The notes under the pieces: model-generated
Told to the model about the DNA's origin: nothing
The model's database searches: none
What the model saw: only the letters and a program-made list of their open reading frames with translations
Translations under genes and position numbers: made by a program
In this document: in pieces, positions 33,668-41,828 of the stretch
Layout of the letters: every line of letters begins with the position of its first letter
How positions within the stretch are numbered: position 1 is the stretch's first letter
Source of the DNA: a virus
DNA length: 64,000 nt
IMG/VR virus record: IMGVR_UViG_3300046808_001241
Span: 62,001-126,000 of that record
Reading direction: 5' to 3' (one strand)

Positions 33668-34522
33668 ATGACAAAAGAGTTTGATACATTATTAGAACAA
33701 ATGCTCAGTGAAATGATGCCTGCTGATATCGAAGGCATGGGCGGACTCGGAGGAGCTGTAAAGCAAGTTAAAGCTGGAGTTCCCGAAGGAGAACCAAAGG
33801 GCCATTGGGCTCCTCTTCAAAAATTAAGCCCTGAAGACAGAGACAAGGTTCTTGAGGAAATTTTTAAAGAAGTTTTTTCTGAAAAAGAAAATACATACGC
33901 TCCAACAGTAGATAATCCCGAAGATCTTCATGGAGCAATTCAATCAGCAATTCAATCCGTTTCCGGTAAGACTGGTTTAAAGGCTTCTGGAAAATGGGCA
34001 GCAAAGTTCTTAGCCGATCGTTTGATGACTCTTTTGAAAAACAACGTCAAATACACTACTTCGAGTGGTGTTGAGTCCCTTCAAAAAGAAATGACTCAAA
34101 AAGAATTCAAGCAAGCTCTCAAACAAGCTTTAGAAGAAGCTCCTGAAGCAGAGACTGCTACGGAAGAACCAGCAGCTGAACAAGCTCCAAAATCAAATGC
34201 AGAGATGGTTTACATGAAATCCGCTGATCTTAATTCAGATGATGCAGATCTCCAAAAAGCTTTTAACAAACTTCCAGCAGACAAAGAGATGTCATGGGAA
34301 GAGGTTTTAAAATCAGTCGGAATGACAAAAGGCCTTGCTTTAATCGACGCAGGCGGACTTACAGAAACAGAAAAAGAAGTTGAAGCTGGAGAAGAAGAGT
34401 ATGGTTCTGAGCAGAAAGAATTAGAACTAGACGACGAAGACGATGCCGACTTGTCTAAGTTCGATCGACTTATTGATCCGTACTTTAGAACAACTAAAGG
34501 TAGTTACGAGCTCCCAGATTGA
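33668..34522 (+). CDS. Acidic structural or core-like hypothetical protein
   Basis: A 284-residue protein starting MTKEFDTLLEQMLSEMMP, similar in form to other late N-termini here. It has a Gly-rich patch, a helical middle, an Ala/Glu/Pro linker and a strongly acidic tail (DDEDDADLSKFD). Such composition suits a head core, scaffold or injected internal protein. No family was recognised. Confidence 0.6.
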   Translation: MTKEFDTLLEQMLSEMMPADIEGMGGLGGAVKQVKAGVPEGEPKGHWAPLQKLSPEDRDKVLEEIFKEVFSEKENTYAPTVDNPEDLHGAIQSAIQSVSGKTGLKASGKWAAKFLADRLMTLLKNNVKYTTSSGVESLQKEMTQKEFKQALKQALEEAPEAETATEEPAAEQAPKSNAEMVYMKSADLNSDDADLQKAFNKLPADKEMSWEEVLKSVGMTKGLALIDAGGLTETEKEVEAGEEEYGSEQKELELDDEDDADLSKFDRLIDPYFRTTKGSYELPD

Positions 34523-34528
34523 TAAATA
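34523..34528 (+). promoter_or_regulatory. Late promoter-like box before gp15-like gene
   Basis: GATAAATA ends at 34528, 16 nt before the ATG at 34545. The extra space is filled by a perfect palindrome. Confidence 0.5.
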
Positions 34529-34529
34529 G

Positions 34530-34545
34530 TTGCAGGATCCTGCAA
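34530..34545. promoter_or_regulatory. 16-bp perfect palindrome in gp15-like leader
   Basis: TTGCAGGATCCTGCAA is its own reverse complement and ends on the first base of the ATG. It could be an operator site or fold in RNA at the start codon. Confidence 0.45.
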
Positions 34546-35825
34546 TGATTAAATATACTTACGACTGGGAGATTCTTACTATGACGAACATGCTGCTAAA
34601 TAGCATGTCAGACATCGTAGTTAAAAGATTCAATGTACATAAAGAACCGAGAGATCGAATCAAGGTTCGCATTGTATATGCTCCCAAGCAAAGAGTTTTA
34701 GCTGATTTGCTTGATAGAGATCAGAACTTACAATTGCCTGTAATGGCTGTAAATATTGGAGGGATAACAAGAGATACTTCCCGCGTATACAATAAAATTC
34801 TCGGTTCGTTTCAAAGCTCTACAGGCTCTACAGTCAGTTACAATGAACGGTCTCCTCTTCCCATAGATATTACATACAATGTATCAATAATGACGAGATA
34901 TCAGGAAGATATGGATCAGATTTTATCACATTTGCTTCCATACGTTAATCCTTATTTTACAATTTCGTGGAGAACTCCTCTAAGACCAGAACATGAAATT
35001 AGATCAAACGTGTTTTGGAACGGCAATGTCAATGTTCAATATCCAAATGATACAACCGCAACACAAGTAGCAAGAGTTGTTGCTGATCTTTCCTTTGTAT
35101 TTAAAGGATGGATGTTCCAAGCTAAACCAGATGATCCAATCGGAAACATTCACGTTATACACTCAACTTATACTGATAATACGAGAGGTATTTCTGAAGA
35201 ATATTTACTTGAAACCGCTGTAAGAGAATCTACTGATATATCCGATTACATTAGACATGATGGAGTTCCTCCTCAACCCAAGATCGTCGATCCTTATTAC
35301 GTTTCTGTTGGAGAAACAAAACAATTTAATCTTGTAGGAAACGCGTTTACGGTGCTAAACAATGTATATCTTTCCGGACATCCTCTTGAGTATCTTTCTA
35401 CTACTCACGCTCCTTTTTCCAATTCCCCTGAATTATCAGCTGATTATCCTCCTTTCACTGCTGTCAAGTTGTTAACGTCTGATTGGTTCTACAATAAAGA
35501 AACGCTTTGTTCATTTATCATGCCTCCTCCACACTGTGTAGGCCGGGTTGATGTAATTTTAGAAGGACCAGTTGGATACGGTAAACTCACAGAATATGTT
35601 AGAATTAATACGTTTAATCCTTTTGTTAGCGGAACTTCTCAATATAATGCTTTCGTTCCTTATCAATTTCCGTTCTTGTCAGGTATTGAAGTTAGACAAG
35701 CTGATGGAACAACGTTTGATTTTGTGTCTTTAAGTGGATCTATTTTATTAGACGGAAGCGTTGGATTCCTGCTTCAAGAAGATGGCTCAAAATTAAATCT
35801 CAATCAAACATTAAGTACTTGTTAA
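34545..35825 (+). CDS. 15: Tail sheath stabiliser/completion protein gp15-like
   Basis: The N-terminal ~230 residues match T4 gp15: a start YTYDWEILTMTNMLLNSMSD, RIVYAPKQR, LPVMAVNIGGITRD, then DITYNVSIMTRYQEDMDQIL and HLLPYVNPYFTI, comparable with the T4 SIFTRYEDDMFQI and ILPYFQPHF stretches. T4 gp15 (272 residues) terminates the tail and joins it to the head. Here there are 426 residues, with a C-terminal beta-rich extension of about 170 residues that may be an Ig-like or decoration domain. A TTG at 34530 is an alternative start. Confidence 0.82.
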   Translation: MIKYTYDWEILTMTNMLLNSMSDIVVKRFNVHKEPRDRIKVRIVYAPKQRVLADLLDRDQNLQLPVMAVNIGGITRDTSRVYNKILGSFQSSTGSTVSYNERSPLPIDITYNVSIMTRYQEDMDQILSHLLPYVNPYFTISWRTPLRPEHEIRSNVFWNGNVNVQYPNDTTATQVARVVADLSFVFKGWMFQAKPDDPIGNIHVIHSTYTDNTRGISEEYLLETAVRESTDISDYIRHDGVPPQPKIVDPYYVSVGETKQFNLVGNAFTVLNNVYLSGHPLEYLSTTHAPFSNSPELSADYPPFTAVKLLTSDWFYNKETLCSFIMPPPHCVGRVDVILEGPVGYGKLTEYVRINTFNPFVSGTSQYNAFVPYQFPFLSGIEVRQADGTTFDFVSLSGSILLDGSVGFLLQEDGSKLNLNQTLSTC

Positions 35826-35829
35826 TATT

Positions 35830-36723
35830 ATGGCAGATCTTAAAATATCAGAACTTACCTTAGCTACAACTGTTTCTGGAACAGATGTTGTAGCGATTGT
35901 TAATCAAGGAATTACTAAAAAAGCAACTCTTGATACGCTTTTCAACGCCTCAAGTGCTTCTTATGCTCCATATATCCAGCAAGTAGTACAACCTGTTTCG
36001 ACTTTAGTTCAAACAAATTCTGCAGCATGGAATTATGCATATGTTCAAGTAAACACAAATGCAGCAGAATGGACTGATCACGTTATTTCAAACGAAAACG
36101 TAGCAATTGGGCCATTGAATATGGAACTAATTACTACAGGACATAAAAATACATCAGTTGGAGTAAAAGCTCTTTCTGCGATAACAGTAGGTTCAGGAAA
36201 CGTAGCTGTTGGTTATCAATCTTTATTTTCAACAACATCGGGAAGTGGAAATACAGCAGTTGGTTATAATGCTGGTTATGCAAATGTGGTTGGAGTTAAC
36301 AATACATACATTGGCAATCAAGCAACTGGTAATTGTCCTGATGAGTCAAATGTTATTACTTTAGGAAACTCATCCATTAAAACGCTTCGCTGCCAAGCTG
36401 CAACCATTACTAGCATTTCAGATGCAAGAGATAAAAAAGATATTGTTCCTTTAGAAGTTGGTTTAGATTTTATTAACTCATTGCATCCTGTTGAGTTTAC
36501 ATGGAATATGAGAGATGGAGGTAAAACCAAAACCAAAGACATCGGCTTTATAGCTCAACAATTACTTCAAGCTCAAGAAGAAACGACTCACACTATTCCT
36601 GGTCTCGTTAACGATGCAAATACAGAACATTTGGAAGCTTCTTATGGAAAATTAATTCCTGTGTTAGTCAAAGCAATTCAAGAACTTGCACAAGAAGTCA
36701 AAGAGCTTAAAAAAGTTCGATAG
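35830..36723 (+). CDS. Tail fibre with S74 self-cleaving chaperone
   Basis: A 297-residue fibre. The N-terminal 35 residues (LKISELTLATTVSGTDVVAIV) are an attachment-type segment; residues 90-190 hold repeats like SGNTAVGYNAGY (trimeric adhesin-like beta repeats). The C-terminal ~100 residues are an intramolecular chaperone of the peptidase S74 family, with ISDARDKKDI giving the Ser197-Lys202 dyad and DIGFIAQQL. It trimerises the fibre and cuts itself off near Ser197. The final helix is KAIQELAQEVKELKKV. Confidence 0.9.
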   Translation: MADLKISELTLATTVSGTDVVAIVNQGITKKATLDTLFNASSASYAPYIQQVVQPVSTLVQTNSAAWNYAYVQVNTNAAEWTDHVISNENVAIGPLNMELITTGHKNTSVGVKALSAITVGSGNVAVGYQSLFSTTSGSGNTAVGYNAGYANVVGVNNTYIGNQATGNCPDESNVITLGNSSIKTLRCQAATITSISDARDKKDIVPLEVGLDFINSLHPVEFTWNMRDGGKTKTKDIGFIAQQLLQAQEETTHTIPGLVNDANTEHLEASYGKLIPVLVKAIQELAQEVKELKKVR

Positions 36724-36760
36724 TTGACATTAAAACAATGTATTGGATTATAAAAGTCCA

Positions 36761-36982
36761 ATGAACACATACATTAAACCAATCGAACACATCACTGGAC
36801 GCAAAACCCAACTCGACTCTGGACTTACAGTTGCTCGTAAGATCAAGATGATTAGTCGTCACTTGAATCCCTCGAAGTACGAGTTTCTCGGCTTCCTTGA
36901 TCGTACCAATGAGGCCATTCTTCGTCCTCGTTACCACAACGTCCGCAACTCCCTCGGTCAGTTTGCGCCAGTTGCAGAGTAA
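36761..36982 (+). CDS. Small basic protein before a terminator
   Basis: A 73-residue basic protein, MNTYIKPIEHITGRKTQ, ending in RNSLGQFAPVAE. Its codon use (many CTC, CGT and CGC codons) is GC-richer than most neighbours, resembling the strongly expressed gp32 and gp23 genes. It may bind nucleic acid. No family was recognised. Confidence 0.6.
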   Translation: MNTYIKPIEHITGRKTQLDSGLTVARKIKMISRHLNPSKYEFLGFLDRTNEAILRPRYHNVRNSLGQFAPVAE

Positions 36983-37000
36983 TAGAAAATAAACCTAAAA

Positions 37001-37035
37001 AAAAAGACCCTTTGCTGTTGCATTGGGTCTTTTTT
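37001..37035 (+). terminator. Strong intrinsic terminator
   Basis: AAAAAGACCC, a 14-nt loop, then GGGTCTTTTT: a 10-bp stem with a T-run. The flanking A-run makes it potentially bidirectional. It separates the late fibre cluster from the downstream modification-type operon. Confidence 0.85.
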
Positions 37036-37045
37036 CTTTTATACT
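37018..37045 (+). promoter_or_regulatory. Sigma70-type promoter overlapping the terminator
   Basis: TTGCAT and TATACT are separated by 16 bp, close to the housekeeping consensus. The next ATG is at 37053, so the mRNA leader would be very short. The -35 box lies in the terminator loop. Confidence 0.45.
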
Positions 37046-37052
37046 AGAAGAG

Positions 37053-37397
37053 ATGACTACAAACATTATCGTAAAATTGCAGTACGAAGCCCTTCATAAT
37101 TGGCCAGGAGTCGTTAATGTATTGCCTGACAAGCCTTGGATTCACATGCTTAAAGACAAGCATCGACATATATTTCATATTACTTTGGAAAAACAAGTAA
37201 CTCACTCCGATAGAGATGTTGAAATTATTTTGTTTAAACAGGAAGTGCTTCGCAAGCTTGAAGTATTTTTTGGAAGACCAGGAGATTTAGGTGCAATGTC
37301 CTGTGAAATGCTTGCAGAGCAGCTTCTGAAAGAATATGATTGCAATTCAGTAGAAGTGCTTGAAGATAACGAAAACGGAGCTAAAGTCTATAAATGA
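37053..37397 (+). CDS. QueD/6-pyruvoyl-tetrahydropterin-synthase-like T-fold protein
   Basis: A 114-residue protein with ALHNWPGVVN, a KHRHIFHITLEKQV strand holding closely spaced histidines, DRDVEIILFKQEVLRKLE, and MSCEMLAEQLLKEY followed by VEVLEDNENGAKV. This order parallels QueD/PTPS: the zinc HxH strand, the D-x-x-x-L/F-K helix, the SEVLA motif and the final VxVxE strand. QueD makes 6-carboxytetrahydropterin from the GTP cyclohydrolase product on the way to preQ0. It is a divergent member and activity is inferred. The frame is read from ATG 37053, after the promoter. Confidence 0.55.
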   Translation: MTTNIIVKLQYEALHNWPGVVNVLPDKPWIHMLKDKHRHIFHITLEKQVTHSDRDVEIILFKQEVLRKLEVFFGRPGDLGAMSCEMLAEQLLKEYDCNSVEVLEDNENGAKVYK

Positions 37398-37810
37398 TTT
37401 CATTCGTCTGTGGTCAGCTTTGTTCTGGTAAAACTCTTTATTCTAGAGCTCTTGCGCATACGTCATCAGCTCATTATGTAGAAGTCGGAGATGTGGTGAG
37501 AATGATAAAAATTAGTCAAGATCGCAAGGTACTTCAAAACTCAAAAGAGCTATCCGGAGCAATTGTAAATTGGATTAAGAAAAGTTGTAATGAACACACG
37601 GAGCTTGTTGTATCTGGTGTACGTCAAAAAGAAATTTTGGAAAATTTTCCAAATTCTACTTTACTTTGGATCGAATGTCCGATTAATACTAGAAAAGAGC
37701 GATATCAAAAGCGTGCTCGTGTTGGAGATACGCAAACGTTTGAAGAAGCGGAACAAGGAGATATCAATCTTGGAATAATTGACGTCAGAAATTATATTTT
37801 TAGTAAATGA
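37394..37810 (+). CDS. P-loop nucleotide/nucleoside kinase-like protein
   Basis: A 138-residue small kinase: Walker A GQLCSGKT at residues 7-14, a hydrophobic strand LLWIECPINTRKERYQKRAR that resembles the lid and LID-arginine region of adenylate or dephospho-CoA kinases. The substrate is unknown; within this operon it might act on a modified nucleotide or base. It overlaps both neighbours by 4 bases (ATGA), so it is translationally coupled. Confidence 0.75.
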   Translation: MISFVCGQLCSGKTLYSRALAHTSSAHYVEVGDVVRMIKISQDRKVLQNSKELSGAIVNWIKKSCNEHTELVVSGVRQKEILENFPNSTLLWIECPINTRKERYQKRARVGDTQTFEEAEQGDINLGIIDVRNYIFSK

Positions 37811-38598
37811 AATTCTATTGCATACCACCTAATAACCACTTAGATTTGATGGATCAGTCAGAAAGATATTTTGGTCTTGCTCATCTATATCATCAAAACG
37901 AAAAATACAAGAGACATTTTTTAGCACTTCGTAACAGAAGTCCGAAAGTATGGATAACCATGGATTGCGGAAGTGCAGAACATAGTCTTGTTACAGAAGA
38001 TGTTTTGCTAAATATTGTTGCAGAACTCAAGCCAGACGAAGTAATTGCTCCAGATGTTTTGTTTAATAAAGACGAAACACTGAAGAACTTTAAATCGTTT
38101 GTACAAAAAATGTATAACAAAGGTCTTTTGTCGCACACCTCGATATTTGCTTGTCCTCAAGGTTCTAATAAAGAAGAATGGCTGGAGTGTTATTATCAAA
38201 TGGTTGTTAGTCCTTTCGTAAAATGCATTGGTCTTAGTAAAATTGCAGTCCCAAAATGCTGGAATGATGCAGAAGGAGATATAATGATTGGAGTGTCTAG
38301 AAACCAATGTGTAAAGGAACTAATCGACAAACAATGGCTCATTAAACCTCTACATCTTCTTGGAATGGGAGAACATGATGAATTTGAATACTATTTGAAA
38401 AACAGAGTTCCAAACATTCGTAGTTCTGATAGTTGTTACACAGTTCTTGCTGCGATGAACGGTATTGATTTTGAGAGTGGAGATACTTCAAGAGTGCCTA
38501 CAACGAATGCTTACTTTGATGCAACTCTTACAGAAGAACAAGTAAAAATTGCTAAAAAGAACTTTAACTATCTAAAAAACAAATACAAAGACGTATGA
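37807..38598 (+). CDS. TGT-like / DpdA-like guanine transglycosylase
   Basis: A 263-residue protein of the tRNA-guanine transglycosylase superfamily. It has TMDCGSAEHS (Asp53, where TGT has DSGG), FACPQGSNKEEW (Gln118-Gly119, as in TGT GxxQG), CIGLSKIAVPKCW, LHLLGMGEHDEFEYY, and IRSSDSCYTV (Asp208 at the place of the TGT nucleophile). It is much shorter than bacterial TGT (about 375), as are several phage DpdA proteins that exchange guanine in DNA for preQ0-type bases. Tight coupling to a kinase, a QueD-like protein and a glycosyltransferase supports DNA modification. Confidence 0.75.
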   Translation: MKFYCIPPNNHLDLMDQSERYFGLAHLYHQNEKYKRHFLALRNRSPKVWITMDCGSAEHSLVTEDVLLNIVAELKPDEVIAPDVLFNKDETLKNFKSFVQKMYNKGLLSHTSIFACPQGSNKEEWLECYYQMVVSPFVKCIGLSKIAVPKCWNDAEGDIMIGVSRNQCVKELIDKQWLIKPLHLLGMGEHDEFEYYLKNRVPNIRSSDSCYTVLAAMNGIDFESGDTSRVPTTNAYFDATLTEEQVKIAKKNFNYLKNKYKDV

Positions 38599-39269
38599 GT
38601 AAACTGTTAATTGTCACTTGCACACAAGCAAAAACCGATAAAGAATTTGAAGTTAGACCGATTTTTCATAGTCTAAGAAAACAGTTTGAATCAAATAAAC
38701 AAGTAGAGTTTCACATCTTTAAAGACAATCAAAGGGGTCTTTCTCAATGTTACAATGAGATTTTAAAAGATCCTGATCACATCGACAAAACTGCTTTGTT
38801 TGTGCATGATGATGTAGTGTTAGAAGATTTGTTCTTATACGAAAAACTTATTAATAGTCCGTATTCTATTACCGGCCTTGCTGGCGCTAAAACCTTCAAT
38901 AAAGCGAATGACAAGCTAGCCTGGCACCTTGCTGCAGATCGTTCAAGTTATGTGGGAGAGGTTTGTCATGTAACTAAAGACAGAGGTGTTTGGACAACAT
39001 GTTTTGGGCCAACAAATTCAAGAGCCCTTACACTAGACGGCTTGTTCATTTCTTGTAAAGTTAAAGATCTTGTGGAAAAGGAATTGTATTTTGATGAGAG
39101 CTTTGCTTTTCACTTCTATGATTTGTCTTTTTGTATGAGAGCTCATGAAAAGAAAGTTACATGCGGCGTATTGTCTATTCGAGCAGTTCATAGTGGTCTT
39201 GGAGATTCTATGTTGACGCCAGAATGGGAAAAACAAAATATATTGTTTAAAGAAAAATACTGCAAATGA
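38595..39269 (+). CDS. GT-A glycosyltransferase-like protein
   Basis: A 224-residue protein with ALFVHDDVVLEDLFLYEKL (an acidic DD pair like the GT-A metal site) and a later DESFAFHFYDLSFCMRAHE, typical of family-2-like glycosyltransferases. It overlaps the transglycosylase gene by 4 bases. It could glycosylate a modified base in DNA, a nucleotide sugar acceptor, or host surface glycan; the operon favours the first, as inference. Confidence 0.7.
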   Translation: MSKLLIVTCTQAKTDKEFEVRPIFHSLRKQFESNKQVEFHIFKDNQRGLSQCYNEILKDPDHIDKTALFVHDDVVLEDLFLYEKLINSPYSITGLAGAKTFNKANDKLAWHLAADRSSYVGEVCHVTKDRGVWTTCFGPTNSRALTLDGLFISCKVKDLVEKELYFDESFAFHFYDLSFCMRAHEKKVTCGVLSIRAVHSGLGDSMLTPEWEKQNILFKEKYCK

Positions 39270-39796
39270 TTTTAACCAACAAACAAATAACAGCTATTAC
39301 TAACGAAGGTGCTTATGAATGCCTTTTTTCAAAACAAAGGTTTTCGACTGCTTTTTTTGAAGATCCTTCACCGCTGGGAAGCATTATCGTATTTGAGACT
39401 CCTGTAAAAATTGGTCCTGTGAGTTTTGAACGCTCGTTAGTTATTTGTGGAGAGCTTCCAAATACTAATATATTTGGTGGAGTTTGCTTTCAAAGACTTT
39501 ATTCAGCGCAACTTGGTTCAATTCTTTCGAATTTCTTAGAAAAGCAATGCTATGTTAACGAAAATTGTTTGTTTGTTGAACAAGAACAAACATCGATTAC
39601 GGTAGTCAATCAATTAAAATCTAGTATTATGTTTCATATTTTCCTTCCAATCGTTGTTAGTAAAGAAGGAACTAAAGGACTCTATGAAATTAAATTAGAA
39701 GAAGATAGCATGCAAGAGTTTAAAGAACATTGTGTAAATTCTTTTCATCACCTAACAAAAAGTTTGTTTCTAGAAACTCAGCGTGACAACATTTGA
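39266..39796 (+). CDS. Conserved T4-like hypothetical protein
   Basis: A 176-residue protein with FETPVKIGPVSFERSLVICG, ELPNTNIFGGVCFQRLYSAQL, and a C-terminal HHLTKSLFLETQRDN. I recall this as conserved in large T4-like phages, of unknown function. It overlaps both neighbours and so belongs to the same operon. Confidence 0.7.
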   Translation: MILTNKQITAITNEGAYECLFSKQRFSTAFFEDPSPLGSIIVFETPVKIGPVSFERSLVICGELPNTNIFGGVCFQRLYSAQLGSILSNFLEKQCYVNENCLFVEQEQTSITVVNQLKSSIMFHIFLPIVVSKEGTKGLYEIKLEEDSMQEFKEHCVNSFHHLTKSLFLETQRDNI

Positions 39797-40133
39797 TTAT
39801 ATCAAAGACATCATCATAACCAAACGAGGAGACTTGCCTTTAGATGGGTATGCACCATTTTTAATAAATCGATTTTTATCGTTTATTAATCCTCAAGTTT
39901 GTGAAGCAGTTAATCAACTAAATACCAAAATACTATTAGAAGACAAATTGCTGCACTATAAGCTAATGCTGTCATTGTTTCCAAAGATGAGTTCTGTACC
40001 TTATATTAAATACGTTAAAAAGGTCCAAGAAGAGAAAGATGAGAATCAAGAACTAAAAACTAAAATAAAAGTTCTTGCTCAAAACATGGAACTTTCGGAA
40101 AGAGAAGTTACTACTTTGCTTTCTTCTTTTTAG
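39783..40133 (+). CDS. Conserved T4-like hypothetical protein
   Basis: A 116-residue protein starting at a GTG, MTTFDYIKDIIITKRGDLPL, with LINRFLSFINPQV and LFPKMSSVPYIKYVKK, then a coiled C-terminus. This pattern is conserved in related phages and sometimes linked to the replication clamp-loader position; I cannot confirm that. It overlaps its left neighbour by 14 bases and ends convergently with the next gene (23-base overlap). Confidence 0.65.
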   Translation: MTTFDYIKDIIITKRGDLPLDGYAPFLINRFLSFINPQVCEAVNQLNTKILLEDKLLHYKLMLSLFPKMSSVPYIKYVKKVQEEKDENQELKTKIKVLAQNMELSEREVTTLLSSF

Positions 40134-40668
40134 CTTCTTCTTTTTCTTTGCGCATTTTTTCTAATTTTTCGCGATCCTTTTTCAGTTGAGGATTGCGTTC
40201 GCTTTCGTCATGAAACGCACCCTTCATGTCATATTCTTTTTTCTTTTCGGAAATAACTCTGCTGAAAAGATCTTTAAAAGTCAAACCTTCTTTCTTTAAG
40301 AAATCAGGTTTCTTTTTAGATTTATCTGCAACAGCCTTTTTCATTGACTCCTTTTTATTGCCATCTTTATCAACATCCATGTAATCTGGTTTGGCTTTCT
40401 TTTTAGCCTCTTCGATGGTTTCTTGATTGTCTTTGCATTCTTCGCAGCCAGTACAATCACAGCCCTTTGCAGCATGTTTGCAATGCAATTCCTTTGCTCC
40501 TTTGTTAGTAATTACGTTGTATGCTTCAGCAAGCATGTCTTGGTCTTTTGATAATGCAGTGTTACTAAGAATAGGAGCTTGTTCGATCAATTGATCTTTA
40601 GAAGGTTCAACTTTTTTAGTAATGCCTTCGTAAAGTCCAGAAAGAGTTTGAGTGTCTTTAAATACCAT
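40111..40668 (-). CDS. Late virion-type protein with DxDxDG loop
   Basis: A 185-residue protein starting MVFKDTQTLSGLYEGI, a virion-type N-terminus. It has a Cys-rich patch (HCKHAAKGCDCTGCEEC), then PDYMDVDKDGNKKESMKKA, a calcium-loop-like sequence found in prohead and virion proteins of T4-like phages, and a long Lys/Glu tail. It may be a head or internal protein. The late box is 6 nt before its ATG. Confidence 0.65.
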   Translation of the reverse strand: MVFKDTQTLSGLYEGITKKVEPSKDQLIEQAPILSNTALSKDQDMLAEAYNVITNKGAKELHCKHAAKGCDCTGCEECKDNQETIEEAKKKAKPDYMDVDKDGNKKESMKKAVADKSKKKPDFLKKEGLTFKDLFSRVISEKKKEYDMKGAFHDESERNPQLKKDREKLEKMRKEKEEAKKKKAK

Positions 40669-40674
40669 ATATCT

Positions 40675-40682
40675 TATTTATC
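40675..40682 (-). promoter_or_regulatory. Late promoter-like GATAAATA box
   Basis: On the minus strand GATAAATA ends 6 nt before the ATG at 40668. Confidence 0.5.
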
Positions 40683-40706
40683 AGTTGAACGGTTATTTTC
40701 TTGGCC

Positions 40707-40712
40707 TAAATA
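40707..40712 (+). promoter_or_regulatory. Late promoter-like TAAATA box for cochaperonin
   Basis: TAAATA lies 6 nt before the cochaperonin ATG at 40719. With the box at 40675 it forms a divergent pair. Confidence 0.5.
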
Positions 40713-40718
40713 CTGTAT

Positions 40719-41090
40719 ATGCAACAACCACTAGCTCGCGAAAACAACGGTCTTGCTGACCTCGATCCCTATCAAAACTGCCCACTTCCAGAGGATTTTG
40801 AAATTACAGAACTTCTCGGCGATGTAATTCAGGTAGTTTATGCTGATACAGCAGAAGACGGCAGAAGCCTTGTACGCAACGGAATAATTCTTCCAGCAGA
40901 AGTTGTTGACAGCAAAGCCTGGAGAATCGGTAAAGTTATTATGGCTGGTCCAAACACAAAACAAGTAAAAGCTGGACAATACGTCATCTTTCCAGGAGAT
41001 AAAGGAATTAAAGGCATTCAAAAGAACGGAAAAATGAATATCTTCTTAAACGAAGAGAGGATTTTTGGTATTTGCGCTCCAGCTAACTAA
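40719..41090 (+). CDS. GroES-like cochaperonin (gp31 analogue)
   Basis: A 123-residue GroES-fold protein: DVIQVVYADTAEDGRS (first strand and mobile-loop region), NGIILPAEVVDSKAWRIGKVIMAGPN, KAGQYVIFPGDKGIK and a final strand NEERIFGICAP, as in GroES. It probably works with host GroEL to fold the capsid protein gp23, like T4 gp31. The mobile loop is short (about residues 45-55). It lies near the head gene cluster. Confidence 0.8.
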   Translation: MQQPLARENNGLADLDPYQNCPLPEDFEITELLGDVIQVVYADTAEDGRSLVRNGIILPAEVVDSKAWRIGKVIMAGPNTKQVKAGQYVIFPGDKGIKGIQKNGKMNIFLNEERIFGICAPAN

Positions 41091-41476
41091 TGCGTCTTGG
41101 AAGAACAGCTCTGTGGATGTTATTGCAGACAAACGCTGCAGAGCTGAGATTCCATCGCCGAATTGATAAACCAGGATATAACGATTATAGAAGAATGCTC
41201 TGTACAAACGATCAAAAGCTTCTGCAGTCTGCTCCTGGAAAAACAATCTTTCATTATAGACCACCAACTTCATCATTAAGATATGATCCGGCTGCTAAAA
41301 ATCTTGTAGTAGCTTTTGATATATTTCTTCAAGACTGGCGTATGGTTAATTGCAACGATGTAGAAGTTATTGCTGTGATTAAAACCTCTCCAGATCCTCA
41401 ACCATTTTGGAAGTATTTTTACGAAAGATTAGTCGATATGTCTGCTTCCCAAAAAGCTAGATTCATGAATACATAA
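41090..41476 (+). CDS. Conserved phage hypothetical protein
   Basis: A 128-residue protein with SLRYDPAAKNLVVAFDIFLQDWR, then EVIAVIKTSPDPQPFWKYF and MSASQKARFMN. I recall this pattern in marine T4-like phages, with no function known. Its ATG shares one base with the cochaperonin stop (TAATG). Confidence 0.65.
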   Translation: MRLGRTALWMLLQTNAAELRFHRRIDKPGYNDYRRMLCTNDQKLLQSAPGKTIFHYRPPTSSLRYDPAAKNLVVAFDIFLQDWRMVNCNDVEVIAVIKTSPDPQPFWKYFYERLVDMSASQKARFMNT

Positions 41477-41477
41477 T

Positions 41478-41828
41478 ATGGTTATTTCATCAACAATTCA
41501 CTTAGATCAAGTTCCTGGAGAACCTTTTTTAGTTTCTTGTCTGCAGAAGAACTTAAATTTTTCAATCAATGGAAAGTTAATCAAAAAAGGAAAACTAATC
41601 CTTTTCAGAAGAATACATTATTATGTACAAATTGCTCTAATCACAGACAGAAACGTTAGAGAAAATTTTGAAATACCAATCCCCTTCAAAGTGGAGAATT
41701 ACCTGGAAGAAGGATTGTTGTATTTTGATTACAGATTAAAATCGTTAGAAACAGAGTGTTTACCAATAATACCAGAAAAAGTGCCTTCTATGTATTTTAA
41801 CAAAATTCTTGAAATACAAGCAAGTTAG
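41478..41828 (+). CDS. Hypothetical protein
   Basis: A 116-residue beta-rich protein, MVISSTIHLDQVPGEPF, with the basic stretch NGKLIKKGKLILFRR. Unrecognised. It follows the previous gene by 1 base and ends with a 4-base convergent overlap. Confidence 0.55.
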   Translation: MVISSTIHLDQVPGEPFLVSCLQKNLNFSINGKLIKKGKLILFRRIHYYVQIALITDRNVRENFEIPIPFKVENYLEEGLLYFDYRLKSLETECLPIIPEKVPSMYFNKILEIQAS

